NCBI RefSeq assembly: GCF_017948305.1
Contig: NZ_CP072842.1
Coordinates: 1,156,001-1,220,000, forward strand
Source of the DNA: Faecalibacter bovis
Lineage (GTDB): Bacteria > Bacteroidota > Bacteroidia > Flavobacteriales > Weeksellaceae
Direction: 5' to 3'
DNA: 64,000 nucleotides
The stretch's first letter is position 1, and the number at the start of each line of letters is the position of its first letter. Made by a program: the position numbers and the translations under genes. Below, piece by piece: positions 8,940-17,975 of the stretch. The notes beneath the pieces are model-generated. The model did not search any database. It worked only from the letters and a program-made list of their open reading frames with translations, and was not told where the DNA came from.

Positions 8940-8990
8940 AAAAATTTGAAACTAAATAAGACAAAAATATCCGATTAATAGATTCCAATT

Positions 8991-9485
8991 ATGAAACTAC
9001 TTACCGAAATACAAAGCTCAAATCAATTAAGTTTTACATCGTCTCTTAACCAGACAGTATATGAAGCATGTTCTAAACATCATAAAACTTTGTTTTTTTG
9101 TTGGAATATTAGAACAGGAATTGATCGAAATGTTGAGATTGAGAGAATTGTAGCTTATGTTAATTGGTACGGTGAAAATATTTTATTTCCGAAAATGGAA
9201 ATAGAGGAGAAGTTGTTGTTTACAATTTTAAGTGAGGATAATTATATAGTAAAACGAGCTTTAAAGGAGCACAGAAGAATTAGAAGATTATTCAAAATCG
9301 GGTCAAATCCGATGAAGAATTTAATTTATATAGAAGAAGAGTTAGATTTACATATTCGTTTCGAAGAGAAAAATATCTTACCAGAAATTGAAAATGTAGC
9401 GACTCAAAAACAATTAAAAGCTATTAACGAAGCTTTAGGTCAATTACCAACAAATGCTAATTGGGATGACCACTTTTGGGAATAA
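8991..9485 (+). CDS. Hemerythrin-like (HHE) domain protein
   Basis: This 164-residue protein fits the hemerythrin HHE cation-binding domain: HHKTLFFCWNIRTGI (30-44), the helix LFPKMEIEEKLLF (65-77), KEHRRIRRLF (92-101) and LHIRFEEKNILPEIE (120-134). Expected diiron ligands H30 or H31, H94, H121 and E125 are present. The second helix normally has HFxxEE, but here the sequence is PKMEIEE, so that His is missing. It may bind iron in an altered way or not at all. Relatives repair or sense NO and oxidative damage to iron centres. Its position after an Rrf2 regulator gene suggests co-expression. Confidence 0.8.
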   Translation: MKLLTEIQSSNQLSFTSSLNQTVYEACSKHHKTLFFCWNIRTGIDRNVEIERIVAYVNWYGENILFPKMEIEEKLLFTILSEDNYIVKRALKEHRRIRRLFKIGSNPMKNLIYIEEELDLHIRFEEKNILPEIENVATQKQLKAINEALGQLPTNANWDDHFWE

Positions 9486-9568
9486 TAACGTAAAATAATA
9501 CTTATAATTTTTTAGATGATTTTTGAATAATAAGAATTCTATTTGCAGTGTGAATTTTTATTTGTGGT

Positions 9569-9605
9569 AAAAAGAAAGCCTTGCTATTGCAAGGCTTTCT
9601 TTTTA
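9569..9605. terminator. Bidirectional terminator between the hemerythrin-like and glutamine cyclotransferase genes
   Basis: A perfect 14-bp stem (AAAGAAAGCCTTGC at 9571-9584 with its complement at 9589-9602) closes a TATT loop and is flanked by A and T runs. It serves the two convergent genes. Confidence 0.9.
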
Positions 9606-9607
9606 TG

Positions 9608-10630
9608 TTATTTCTTAATCTTAATCTCGTATATATTATCCCACTTCTTACCTGTTACTAACATATTATCGCCTTTAAAAGCAATTCCATTTAGTACATC
9701 AGCTTGTGGACCTGTTTGTTTCGTTTTAAACTCACTTAAATCTAATTTAGCTTTTACTTGTCCTGAAGCTGGATCTATAGCCAAGATAGTTCCCGATTCG
9801 TAAACATTCGCGTAAATTAAACCATCTTTATACTCTAACTCATTTAATTTTAAATACACATTTTGATTGTCAACGGCCTGAATAGTGCGTTGATATTTGA
9901 AATTAGCATCAAAAAAATGAATTCGTTGAGTACCTTCGGAAACAGCTAATTGATCGCCAACTGTTGTAATTCCCCAACCTTCCATGATTTCGCCAGGCAT
10001 GTTAATTTGATCCAGTTTATTAAAATCTTGATCGTATTTTAAAATTGCTCTATCCTGCCAAGTTAATTGGTAAATATTTCCATTCAATTCAGTTATACCT
10101 TCACCAAAAACATTTTCAACAACCTTATATTCTTTACTTGCTTTAGCATCACCCAATTTGTATTTTGCCAAATATGTTTCGTTGCGCAAACCAGTTCCTT
10201 CAAAAATGTTTCCATCTTTATAATAAAATCCTTGTGTAAAATATTTATTATCGTGAGGGTATGTATTTACCAATTCGTATGACCAAGTAGCTGCTGCTTC
10301 TTTTCCAAAAACGATAAAGGTAAATTCTCTCGAATTTTTAACTTCTGTACCTTTTAAGAATTCAATAAAAATAGAATGATTTCCTAATCCTACAACTTCA
10401 TTTGTTATGGTAGATCCATTAGGAACATCTTTTCCATCAATAGTAATTCTTACATTATCAACTCCTTCTAAAGCCGAAAAATCGATGTTGATTTTATCAC
10501 CTAACTTATACTGTTTTTGTTCAATTCCTGATACAATTTCAGTAATTGCATTGTTATTTGCTGCCCCTTCATCTTTACAAGAAGTAATCATAGCAGAGGC
10601 TACAAGAGCCATTAAAAATATCTTTTTCAT
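9608..10630 (-). CDS. Glutaminyl-peptide cyclotransferase (plant/bacterial type), lipoprotein
   Basis: This 340-residue protein has a lipoprotein signal (ITSC, Cys18), a short Ig-like segment (about 30-110, LGDKINIDFSALEGVDNVRI) and a glutamine cyclotransferase domain (PF05096; about 117-338). The latter is a five-bladed propeller with YFTQGFYYKDGNIFEGTG, TWQDRAILKYD, GWGITTVGDQLAVSEGT and LNELEYKDGLIYANV. The family turns N-terminal Gln into pyroglutamate. In Bacteroidetes this would happen in the periplasm or at the cell surface on exported proteins, many of which begin with Gln after signal cleavage. The gene has its own -7 box and converges on the hemerythrin-like gene. Confidence 0.92.
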   Translation of the reverse strand: MKKIFLMALVASAMITSCKDEGAANNNAITEIVSGIEQKQYKLGDKINIDFSALEGVDNVRITIDGKDVPNGSTITNEVVGLGNHSIFIEFLKGTEVKNSREFTFIVFGKEAAATWSYELVNTYPHDNKYFTQGFYYKDGNIFEGTGLRNETYLAKYKLGDAKASKEYKVVENVFGEGITELNGNIYQLTWQDRAILKYDQDFNKLDQINMPGEIMEGWGITTVGDQLAVSEGTQRIHFFDANFKYQRTIQAVDNQNVYLKLNELEYKDGLIYANVYESGTILAIDPASGQVKAKLDLSEFKTKQTGPQADVLNGIAFKGDNMLVTGKKWDNIYEIKIKK

Positions 10631-10671
10631 AGAGAATTAATTCTAATATAGTATGTTATGAAATCTTACTA

Positions 10672-10679
10672 CAAATATA
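10672..10679 (-). promoter_or_regulatory. -7 box for the glutamine cyclotransferase gene
   Basis: The minus strand reads TATATTTG, matching TAnnTTTG, 41 bp before the start codon and just after the ruvC stop. No clear -33 TTG is present at the ideal spacing. Confidence 0.5.
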
Positions 10680-11228
10680 TTACTTTGTTCGATTAGGATT
10701 TGATTTTACAAACGAATCCCAACCCGAATAAGATTTTTGTTGTGTTATTTTGTTTCCAGAATTCAAATAATGACAAACTGCTGCCGCCAAACCATCTGTT
10801 GCATCTAAACGTTTTGGTAATTCTTTCAAATTAACTAAATGTACCAACATTGCAGCAACTTGTTCTTTAGAAGCGTTTCCGTTTCCGGTAATTGCCATTT
10901 TTATTTTCTTTGGTGCATATTCGGTAGATGGAATTTCTCTTGATAAACAAGCAGCAATACAAACACCTTGTGCGCGACCTAATTTTAACATTGATTGTGC
11001 ATTTTGTCCTAAAAAAGGTGCTTCGATGGCTAATTCGTCGGGATGATATTCGTCGATTAACATAATAATTTTTTCAAATATACGTTTCAGTTTCATTTCT
11101 TGATTTGGTAATTTATTCAATAATAATTCACCCAAAGCAATTAACGAAATTTTGTTTCCCTGCACTTTTATCAAACCATAACCCAAGACATTTGTTCCAG
11201 GATCAATACCTAATATGATTCTTTCCAT
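10680..11228 (-). CDS. ruvC: Crossover junction endodeoxyribonuclease RuvC
   Basis: This 182-residue enzyme resolves Holliday junctions with RuvAB during recombination and repair. The RNase H-like fold shows the acidic active site: D9 in ILGIDPGTNVLGYG, E69 in LAIEAPFLGQN, and D142 and D145 in LDATDGLAAAVCH. KITGNGNASKEQV-type sequence (about 110-124) is conserved in the family. Size is normal. Its -7 box lies just 5 bp upstream of the ATG, suggesting a leaderless message. Confidence 0.96.
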   Translation of the reverse strand: MERIILGIDPGTNVLGYGLIKVQGNKISLIALGELLLNKLPNQEMKLKRIFEKIIMLIDEYHPDELAIEAPFLGQNAQSMLKLGRAQGVCIAACLSREIPSTEYAPKKIKMAITGNGNASKEQVAAMLVHLVNLKELPKRLDATDGLAAAVCHYLNSGNKITQQKSYSGWDSFVKSNPNRTK

Positions 11229-11233
11229 CGGAA

Positions 11234-11241
11234 CAAATTTA
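11234..11241 (-). promoter_or_regulatory. -7 box for ruvC (probable leaderless start)
   Basis: The minus strand reads TAAATTTG, matching TAnnTTTG, with only 5 bp before the ruvC start codon. Transcription would begin at or next to the ATG. No TTG is found at 19-bp spacing. Confidence 0.5.
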
Positions 11242-11321
11242 CGATATTTTATTACGAATTTTGATTTGCATTAATGTTCTGATAAATACTCATTGATTTA
11301 ATAAAACTTTTGACTAAAAAG

Positions 11322-11350
11322 AAAAAGCTAGAAATTATCCTAGCTTTTAT
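11322..11350 (-). terminator. Terminator after the GH3-like gene
   Basis: AAAAGCTAG (11323-11331) pairs with its complement at 11340-11348. On the minus strand the hairpin is followed by a T-rich stretch, and it lies directly after the GH3-like stop codon. Confidence 0.75.
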
Positions 11351-11354
11351 AATA

Positions 11355-12869
11355 TTAAAAATTTGTTTTGTTTAAAGCAATCAACGGTTCGATGAATTCT
11401 CTTGTATTAGATAATCGAGGGACTTTATTTTGGCCTCCTAATTTTCCACGAGACGCCATCCATTCAATAAATAATTTTGGTTTAGCTTGATGAACAATTG
11501 GAGGATTCAGGGTCATATTATTATATCGTTTTGCTTCGTAATCCGAATTAATTTCTTGTAAGCTTTGATCTAAAATAGTTACAAATTCATCAAAGTTAGA
11601 CGGTTCACGATCAAATTCAATAATCCATTCGTGCGCACCTTTTTCTTTTCCTTGCATAAAAATAGGTCCGGCACTATATTCTGAAACAATAGCATTAGTT
11701 TTATCACAAGCACGTTTCAAAGCTGTTTCCGCATTATCAATCATTAACTCTTCCCCAAAAACATTGATATGATGTTTCGTTCGTCCAGTAACAACGATTC
11801 GATGAGGATTTATAGATGTAAATTTGATTGTATCACCAATAATGTATCGCCATAAACCACCATTTGTCGTAATAACCATGGCGTAATTTTTTCCGACTTC
11901 AACTTCTCCAATCGTCAAGTAACGTGCGTTTTCAGAACCAAATTCTTCCATTGGAACAAATTCATAAAAAATTCCATTATCCAATAAAAGCAACATGTCT
12001 TTTTCAATTAATTGATCTTGTATTGCAAAGAATCCTTCTGATGCATTATATAATTCGAAGTAATTTATTTTTTTACCTGTTATTAAGTTATAATTTTCTG
12101 CATACGGCGTAAAGCTAATTCCACCATGGAAGAAAACTTCTAAATTTGGCCATAATTCATGTACGTTTGTTTTTCCAGTGTCTGCCAACATTTTGTTTAA
12201 AACAACCAACATCCAAGACGGAACACCTGTTAAAGAACCTACACTTTCATTTTTTGTAGCATTGATAATTGCATCCATTTTTAGAGACCAATCCGACATC
12301 AACGAAATCTCACGATTCGGTATGTTTTTCATTTCTGCATAAAATGGTAAATTATCAATCAAAATAGCTGATAAATCTCCAAAACGAGTATCGTATTTTT
12401 GAAATAATTCACTACTTCCTCCAATACGAAGGTTTTTATTTAAGAAAATCTCAGTATTAGGATTAGCGTTCAAATACAAAGCAAACATAGTTTTTCCGGC
12501 AGCATAATGACAATCTTCTAAAGATTCATTACTTATCGGAATAAATTTACTTTTTGCATTTGTTGTACCTGAAGATTTAGCAAACCATTTAATTTTTCCG
12601 TTCCATGTAACGTCTTTTTCACCTTTACGAGCTAACTCGATATAAGGTTCAAAATCTTCGTAATGAACTGCTGGGACTTGATTTTGAAATTTATGAATTG
12701 TATTCGCTTCATTAAATCCAAACTCACGTCCGTATATAGTATGTTTTGCTTTTTTAATGTTATCAAATAAGACACGTTCTTGCGTACCAACTGGATTTTT
12801 GATGCTATCTTCAATCGCATTCATACGGCTGCGCATCATAATTTCCATGATCTTATTAACTAATCCCAT
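11355..12869 (-). CDS. GH3-like (auxin-responsive promoter family) acyl-adenylating protein
   Basis: This 504-residue protein matches the bacterial GH3 family, adenylate-forming enzymes related to the plant amido synthetases that join amino acids to jasmonate or auxin. An AMP-binding-like motif, AKSSGTTNAKSKFIP, lies near residues 92-106. Other family landmarks are LTGVPSWMLVVL, FFHGGISFTPY, YNASEGFFAIQ (about 274-284) and the hinge region IVVTGRTKHHINVFGEEL (about 352-369). Bacteroidetes homologues are common but have no known substrate. It is monocistronic with its own -7 box and terminator. I give no specific reaction. Confidence 0.9.
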   Translation of the reverse strand: MGLVNKIMEIMMRSRMNAIEDSIKNPVGTQERVLFDNIKKAKHTIYGREFGFNEANTIHKFQNQVPAVHYEDFEPYIELARKGEKDVTWNGKIKWFAKSSGTTNAKSKFIPISNESLEDCHYAAGKTMFALYLNANPNTEIFLNKNLRIGGSSELFQKYDTRFGDLSAILIDNLPFYAEMKNIPNREISLMSDWSLKMDAIINATKNESVGSLTGVPSWMLVVLNKMLADTGKTNVHELWPNLEVFFHGGISFTPYAENYNLITGKKINYFELYNASEGFFAIQDQLIEKDMLLLLDNGIFYEFVPMEEFGSENARYLTIGEVEVGKNYAMVITTNGGLWRYIIGDTIKFTSINPHRIVVTGRTKHHINVFGEELMIDNAETALKRACDKTNAIVSEYSAGPIFMQGKEKGAHEWIIEFDREPSNFDEFVTILDQSLQEINSDYEAKRYNNMTLNPPIVHQAKPKLFIEWMASRGKLGGQNKVPRLSNTREFIEPLIALNKTNF

Positions 12870-12896
12870 TCTTCAAAAAATTTGTAGATTTACTCA

Positions 12897-12904
12897 CAAA
12901 TTTA
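12897..12904 (-). promoter_or_regulatory. -7 box for the GH3-like gene
   Basis: The minus strand reads TAAATTTG, an exact TAnnTTTG match, 27 bp before the start codon. It lies in the 53-bp divergent spacer shared with the DUF2797 gene. Confidence 0.5.
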
Positions 12905-12922
12905 ATTAAACTTTGATAAGAT

Positions 12923-13714
12923 ATGCAGTTTGAAGGGCAAATTCGTAAAATGATTACTGAAAATGGAAATCCGATAAAATATTACTGGGATTTTAAGCAC
13001 GATTTTGTAACAATGAATCGAGTTTTAGGAAAGAAAATCAAGGTTACTTTTGATCATTACGAATGTTTAGGATGTGGTGATGATAAGGAAATTTATCAAA
13101 TGGGATACTGTAAAAACTGTTTTTTTACGTTACCTGAAGCTAATCCAAGCATCATAAGTCCAGAATTATCAACTGCACATTTAGGTATAGAACAACGTGA
13201 TTTGGCTTGGGAACAAAAATTTGAACTACAACCTCATATTGTTTATTTAGCTAATTCATCAGGTATTAAAGTTGGTGTAACTCGCGAAACGCAGATTCCT
13301 ACACGTTGGATTGATCAAGGTGCTTCTGAAGCAATTGTAATCGCTCGTACAAATAATCGTTATGAAGCAGGTATGATTGAGGTGTCTTTGAAAGATGTAA
13401 TGGCTGATAAAACCAATTGGCAACGCATGTTAAAAAATGATGTGCCTGAAATTAATCTGTATGAACAATTCGAAATTGTAAAAGAAAATGTAAATCCAGA
13501 TTTTCGTCAATTTTTAGTTGATGAGCCAGAAGTTTATAAATTAGATTATCCAGTTTTGGAATATCCTGAAAAAGTGAAATCAACGAATTTGAAAAAAACG
13601 TCTGTTATTGAAGGGGTTTTAAAAGGAATTAAAGGACAGTATTTAATTTTTGAAGATAATTCTGTTTTCAACGTTCGTGGACACGAAGGTTTTTATGTGA
13701 AAGTTGAGATTTAA
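12923..13714 (+). CDS. DUF2797 family protein
   Basis: This 263-residue protein matches DUF2797. It begins MQFEGQIRKMITENGNPIKYYW and has the conserved block ELSTAHLGIEQRDLAWE (about 87-103), then PHIVYLANSSGIKVGVTR and PTRWIDQGASEA (about 107-142). Two CxxC pairs (CLGCG near 48-52 and CKNCF near 63-67) could bind zinc. The middle block resembles GIY-YIG-like sequence (KVGVTR, IPTRWIDQGA), but nuclease activity is only a guess. Function is unknown. It is divergent from the GH3-like gene and ends at its own terminator. Confidence 0.88.
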   Translation: MQFEGQIRKMITENGNPIKYYWDFKHDFVTMNRVLGKKIKVTFDHYECLGCGDDKEIYQMGYCKNCFFTLPEANPSIISPELSTAHLGIEQRDLAWEQKFELQPHIVYLANSSGIKVGVTRETQIPTRWIDQGASEAIVIARTNNRYEAGMIEVSLKDVMADKTNWQRMLKNDVPEINLYEQFEIVKENVNPDFRQFLVDEPEVYKLDYPVLEYPEKVKSTNLKKTSVIEGVLKGIKGQYLIFEDNSVFNVRGHEGFYVKVEI

Positions 13715-13739
13715 TCGCAATAAATTTAACTAATATAAC

Positions 13740-13767
13740 AAGCGTATCAGTAATGATGCGCTTTTTT
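13740..13767 (+). terminator. Terminator after the DUF2797 gene
   Basis: AAGCGTATCA (13740-13749) pairs with TGATGCGCTT (13754-13763) with one T-G wobble and a GTAA loop, followed by a T run. Confidence 0.85.
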
Positions 13768-13856
13768 TAATGAATTGAATTTTAGTTAAATAAATCATAA
13801 ATTATTAAAAAAATGATTATATTAGTCTGTATCAAAACACAAAAAAATTAACAATT

Positions 13857-14291
13857 ATGAGTTTTAATAAATTATTATTAGGATTGGTTGCTATTTCTGC
13901 TTTTGTTTTCACATCTTGTGGAGGAAAGAAGAAAGGTGAATTACAAAAATATCAGATTGAACGTCCTGCGTTAGATGTTTTTAAATATCGTGAAACTATA
14001 AAGGATTCTTTGCCTTATGTATTGGAGGGTATTACAGAAGCGCAAGTGAAAGAAGCACAAGGGAAATTTGGTAAAATAGATATCTTCAACTTAAAGGATA
14101 TTAAAGAAGAAGATGACAACGGACAAGTGGTTTATGTATCGACATACGATGTTGAATATGAGAATGGAATTGGTACAGAAACATTTAAAATTAAATCGAT
14201 AAAAAAACATCCGAAAGTGGTTGCATATTCTTACGATATTAAAGAAAAAGCTGCTACCGTAGATACGATAAAAGTTGATTCAGTAAAATAA
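13857..14291 (+). CDS. Small lipoprotein of unknown function
   Basis: This 144-residue protein has a clear lipoprotein signal ending in FTSC (Cys21), followed by GGKKKGE. The mature part is charged and soluble, without repeats or a family I recognise; it holds LPYVLEGITEAQVKEAQGKFGK, which looks like a conserved helix, and ends in a Lys/Asp-rich tail. It is probably held in the envelope. It stands alone with a terminator directly after it. Confidence 0.7.
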   Translation: MSFNKLLLGLVAISAFVFTSCGGKKKGELQKYQIERPALDVFKYRETIKDSLPYVLEGITEAQVKEAQGKFGKIDIFNLKDIKEEDDNGQVVYVSTYDVEYENGIGTETFKIKSIKKHPKVVAYSYDIKEKAATVDTIKVDSVK

Positions 14292-14295
14292 AATT

Positions 14296-14324
14296 AAAAG
14301 AGGTCTTAGGACTTCTTTTTTTTT
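14296..14324 (+). terminator. Terminator after the small lipoprotein gene
   Basis: AAAAGAGGTC (14296-14305) and GACTTCTTTT (14310-14319) form a 10-bp stem with one G-T wobble and a TTAG loop, then T run. Confidence 0.85.
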
Positions 14325-14371
14325 AACAATTTGCTAATTATCAAACTTGCACACAAAAAATATAGTTTCAT

Positions 14372-14379
14372 TATATTTG
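14372..14379 (+). promoter_or_regulatory. -7 box for mfd
   Basis: TATATTTG matches TAnnTTTG and ends 7 bp before the TTG start codon of mfd. A TTG at 14347-14349 is 22 bp upstream, rather than the ideal 19. Transcription would start almost at the start codon. Confidence 0.55.
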
Positions 14380-14386
14380 TTCTACT

Positions 14387-17300
14387 TTGGAACAAAAAAC
14401 AATTCATAATGTCCTAAGCTTATACGATTCATCAGAATTCGTACAGAAGCTTATTGCTAATTTTAAGAATAATCCACAACAAAAGTTAAATATAAAAGGC
14501 TTTTTAGGCTCTGGATTAAGTCTATTAACTGCACAACTTTATCAGCGTTTACCACGTCCTATTTTTTTACTTTTAGATGATAAAGAGGAAGCTGCGTATT
14601 ATTTGAATGATTTAGAATCTCTATTTTCTAAAGAGGAAGTTTTATTTTTTCCGAGTTCGTATCGCAGACCTTATGAAATAGAAGAAATTCAGAATGCAAA
14701 CGTAGTAATTCGTACAGAAGTATTAAATGCTTTAGCCAATAAGAAACCGAAAATTATAGTTACTTATAGCGATGCATTACTGGAGAAAGTAGTGACAAAA
14801 ACAGCTTTATCGGCGAATACGTTAAAAGTTAAAGTTGGATCTGAACTTGGAATTGAATTCATTTCTGAAATGTTATTCGAGTACAATTTCAATAAGGTTG
14901 ATTTCGTATCAGAACCAGGAGAGTTTTCTATTCGTGGAGGAATTATAGATGTTTTCTCTTATTCGGGTGAACATCCTTACCGTATTTCTCTTTTTGGGGA
15001 TGAAGTGGAAACCATTCGTACATTCGATATCGATTCTCAACTTTCAATTGCTACTACAAAAGAAATCACAATTATTCCAAACTTAGAGAATAAAGCAATC
15101 GATGAAAAACGAGAAAGCTTTTTGGAATACATTCCGAAAGATTCATTGTTTATCACAAAAAATATCGATGTTGTTTCTAATCAGATTAAAAAGAACTTCG
15201 AGAAAGCAGAAGAAATTTATGTTAATTTAAAATCTGAAATTAAACGTGCTGAACCTAAAGATTTATTCTTGGATCAGAATGGTTTTTTACATCAATTGGT
15301 GAATTTCGGTGTGATTGAATTATCAAATAAATCGTATTTCGAAACCGTAGAAACATTAGATTCTCCTTTTAAGCCACAACCGTCTTTTAACAAACAATTC
15401 GAATTATTAATTGATGATTTAAATGAGCGAAAGGAAAATGGATTTCGTAATGCTTTATTATGTTCAAATGAAACACAGATCAAGCGTTTTGAAGAAATCT
15501 TTGACGATATAGGAAAGGATGTTTCTTATATTCCGGTTTTAGGCTCGTTATATCAAGGTTTTGTCGATGAAGAGTTGAAGATTACTTGTTTTACAGATCA
15601 TCAGATTTTCGAACGTTATTATAAATACAATGTTCGTTCGTCTTTCTCTAAAAAAGAATCCATCACATTAAAAGAAATCAACACGTTACAAGTCGGAGAT
15701 TTTGTAACACATATTGATTATGGAGTTGGGAAATTTGCTGGTTTAGTAACTGTTGATAATAATGGAACAAGGCAAGAATCGATCAAATTAATTTATCAAA
15801 ACAACGATATTTTATACGTCAATATTCATTCTTTACACAAAATTGCAAAGTTTCGTGGTAAAGACGGTGCCGAACCAAAAATTTCTAAATTAGGTTCTCC
15901 TGCATGGAAAAACCTGAAGAATAAAACGAAAGCAAAAGTAAAAGAAATTGCTTTCGATTTGATTAAATTATACGCAAAACGCCGTACTCGTAAAGGGTTT
16001 GCTTTTTCACCAGATACCTATTTACAGACCGAGTTAGAAGCTTCGTTTATTTATGAAGATACACCAGATCAGTTCAAAGCGACACAAGATGTTAAAGCTG
16101 ATATGGAATCTGATCGTCCAATGGACCGATTGGTTTGTGGTGATGTAGGGTTTGGAAAAACTGAGGTTGCGATCCGTGCCGCATTAAAAGCAGCAGTCGA
16201 TGGAAAACAAGTTGCAGTTTTGGTTCCTACAACAATTCTTGCGTTCCAACATTATAAAACATTTTCAGAGCGTTTGAAAGATTTGCCTGTAAAAGTGGCT
16301 TACCTAAATCGTTTTGTTACAGGAAAAAAGAAAAAAGATACATTAGAGGGATTAAAATCGGGACAAGTTGATATTGTCATTGGTACTCATCAATTAGTTA
16401 ATTCAAAATTAGAATATAAAGATTTAGGATTATTGATTGTTGATGAAGAGCATAAATTTGGTGTCGCAGTTAAAGATAAATTAAAAACTTTACGAGAAAA
16501 TATTGATACGTTAACACTTACGGCTACGCCAATTCCTCGTACACTTCAATTCTCATTGATGGCGGCTCGTGATTTATCTGTAATTAAAACGCCTCCACCT
16601 AATCGTCAACCTGTCGAAACACAATTGGTCGGTTTTAATGAAGAAGTTTTCCGTGATGCAATCATGTACGAAATGCAGCGTGGAGGACAAGTATATATCA
16701 TTCATAATCGTGTACAATCGTTAAAAGATATTGCCGGAATGGTACAACGATTAGTTCCGGATGCTCGCGTAGCAACAGGTCACGGGCAAATGGACGGAAA
16801 AGAATTAGAAGCGGTTCTTTTAGATTTTATTGATGGTCGTTATGACGTTTTCGTTTCCACTACGATTATCGAATCAGGTTTAGATGTACCAAACGCAAAT
16901 ACAATATTAATTAATGATGCTCAAAATTTCGGTTTAGCAGATTTACATCAAATGCGTGGTCGTGTAGGTCGTAGTAACCGTAAAGCATTTTGTTATCTTA
17001 TTGCGCCTCCAATCTCTGTTTTAACGGATGAAGCTCGTAAAAGACTTCAAGCAATTGAACAATTTTCGGACTTAGGTTCAGGATTTAATATCGCAATGAA
17101 AGATTTGGAAATTCGTGGAGCTGGTAATCTTTTAGGAGGTGAACAAACCGGATTTATGATGGATATTGGGTTTGAAACTTATCAGAAAATTCTAAATGAA
17201 GCGATCGAAGAATTAAAAGAAACTGATTTTAAAGATTTATTTGAAGAAGAGCGTAATGGTCAAGTAGTCGAATATGTAAAAGAAGTTCAGATAGATACAG

Positions 17301-17752
17301 ATTTGCCAGTTCAATTACCTGATGAATATATAGAAAGTTCAGAAGAACGTTTAATTCTTTACAAAGAATTAGCAGATGTTGAGGATAGGCAAGTTTTAGA
17401 AAAGTTTAGATCTAATTTAATTGATCGTTTTGGTGAGTTGCCAAAAGAAGCAGAGAATTTACTTTTATCAGTAGAATTAAAATGGGTTTCGAAAAAATTA
17501 GGTTTTGAAAAGGTTGTATTGAAAAAGGGTTCTATGTTATGTTATTTTATAAGTAAACCTCAATCAGAATTTTATCAATCAGATGAATTTAGACTGGTTT
17601 TAAATAACGTGCAATCAAACTCTAAAAATATTAGTTTTAAAGAAAAACCGCCTAAAAATGGTGAGGAGTATCCGACTTTGTTATTGAGGTTTGAGAATGT
17701 GAAAAATGTGAAACAAGCATTAGAATACTTAAATAATTTAATAAATAGTTAA
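14387..17752 (+). CDS. mfd: Transcription-repair coupling factor Mfd
   Basis: This 1121-residue ATP-dependent translocase removes RNA polymerase stalled at DNA damage and recruits UvrA. Visible parts are an N-terminal UvrB-like region (about 1-330, with FVSEPGEFSIRGGIIDVFSY), the RNA-polymerase-interacting domain (about 430-500, THIDYGVGKFAGL), the RecG-like helicase with Walker A GFGKT (near 587-591) and DEEH (near 685), and the TRG/C-terminal TRCF domain (GRVGRSNRKAFCYL near 858). The start is TTG: upstream, in frame, there is a stop at 14363 and no ATG, and the first internal Met lies far inside the conserved domain. Length is normal. Confidence 0.97.
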   Translation: MEQKTIHNVLSLYDSSEFVQKLIANFKNNPQQKLNIKGFLGSGLSLLTAQLYQRLPRPIFLLLDDKEEAAYYLNDLESLFSKEEVLFFPSSYRRPYEIEEIQNANVVIRTEVLNALANKKPKIIVTYSDALLEKVVTKTALSANTLKVKVGSELGIEFISEMLFEYNFNKVDFVSEPGEFSIRGGIIDVFSYSGEHPYRISLFGDEVETIRTFDIDSQLSIATTKEITIIPNLENKAIDEKRESFLEYIPKDSLFITKNIDVVSNQIKKNFEKAEEIYVNLKSEIKRAEPKDLFLDQNGFLHQLVNFGVIELSNKSYFETVETLDSPFKPQPSFNKQFELLIDDLNERKENGFRNALLCSNETQIKRFEEIFDDIGKDVSYIPVLGSLYQGFVDEELKITCFTDHQIFERYYKYNVRSSFSKKESITLKEINTLQVGDFVTHIDYGVGKFAGLVTVDNNGTRQESIKLIYQNNDILYVNIHSLHKIAKFRGKDGAEPKISKLGSPAWKNLKNKTKAKVKEIAFDLIKLYAKRRTRKGFAFSPDTYLQTELEASFIYEDTPDQFKATQDVKADMESDRPMDRLVCGDVGFGKTEVAIRAALKAAVDGKQVAVLVPTTILAFQHYKTFSERLKDLPVKVAYLNRFVTGKKKKDTLEGLKSGQVDIVIGTHQLVNSKLEYKDLGLLIVDEEHKFGVAVKDKLKTLRENIDTLTLTATPIPRTLQFSLMAARDLSVIKTPPPNRQPVETQLVGFNEEVFRDAIMYEMQRGGQVYIIHNRVQSLKDIAGMVQRLVPDARVATGHGQMDGKELEAVLLDFIDGRYDVFVSTTIIESGLDVPNANTILINDAQNFGLADLHQMRGRVGRSNRKAFCYLIAPPISVLTDEARKRLQAIEQFSDLGSGFNIAMKDLEIRGAGNLLGGEQTGFMMDIGFETYQKILNEAIEELKETDFKDLFEEERNGQVVEYVKEVQIDTDLPVQLPDEYIESSEERLILYKELADVEDRQVLEKFRSNLIDRFGELPKEAENLLLSVELKWVSKKLGFEKVVLKKGSMLCYFISKPQSEFYQSDEFRLVLNNVQSNSKNISFKEKPPKNGEEYPTLLLRFENVKNVKQALEYLNNLINS

Positions 17753-17790
17753 AAAAAACTTACAAATTTTATAAAATATTGAATTTGAAT

Positions 17791-17826
17791 GAAAGAGCAT
17801 TACTTCGGTTTTGCTCTTTTTTTTTT
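17791..17826 (+). terminator. Terminator after mfd
   Basis: AAAGAGCA (17792-17799) pairs with TGCTCTTT (17812-17819), with a loop containing CTTCGG and a long T run. It lies about 40 bp after the mfd stop and 150 bp before nuoA. Confidence 0.8.
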
Positions 17827-17975
17827 CAATAACCGTAATGTCTGTTACGGATAAAATATATTGATATTTATCTTAATAAGAATTTAACTATTTGATGCAA
17901 AATGTCTTAATGATTTAATTTAGGATAAATATTATTATTTTTAGCACTCAAAAACCACAAAAAAATAGTTCTGTT

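Noticed and set aside
9543-9803. 86-codon plus-strand frame after the hemerythrin-like gene
   Set aside because: Runs through the terminator hairpin at 9569-9605 and the 3' end of the glutamine cyclotransferase gene on the other strand.
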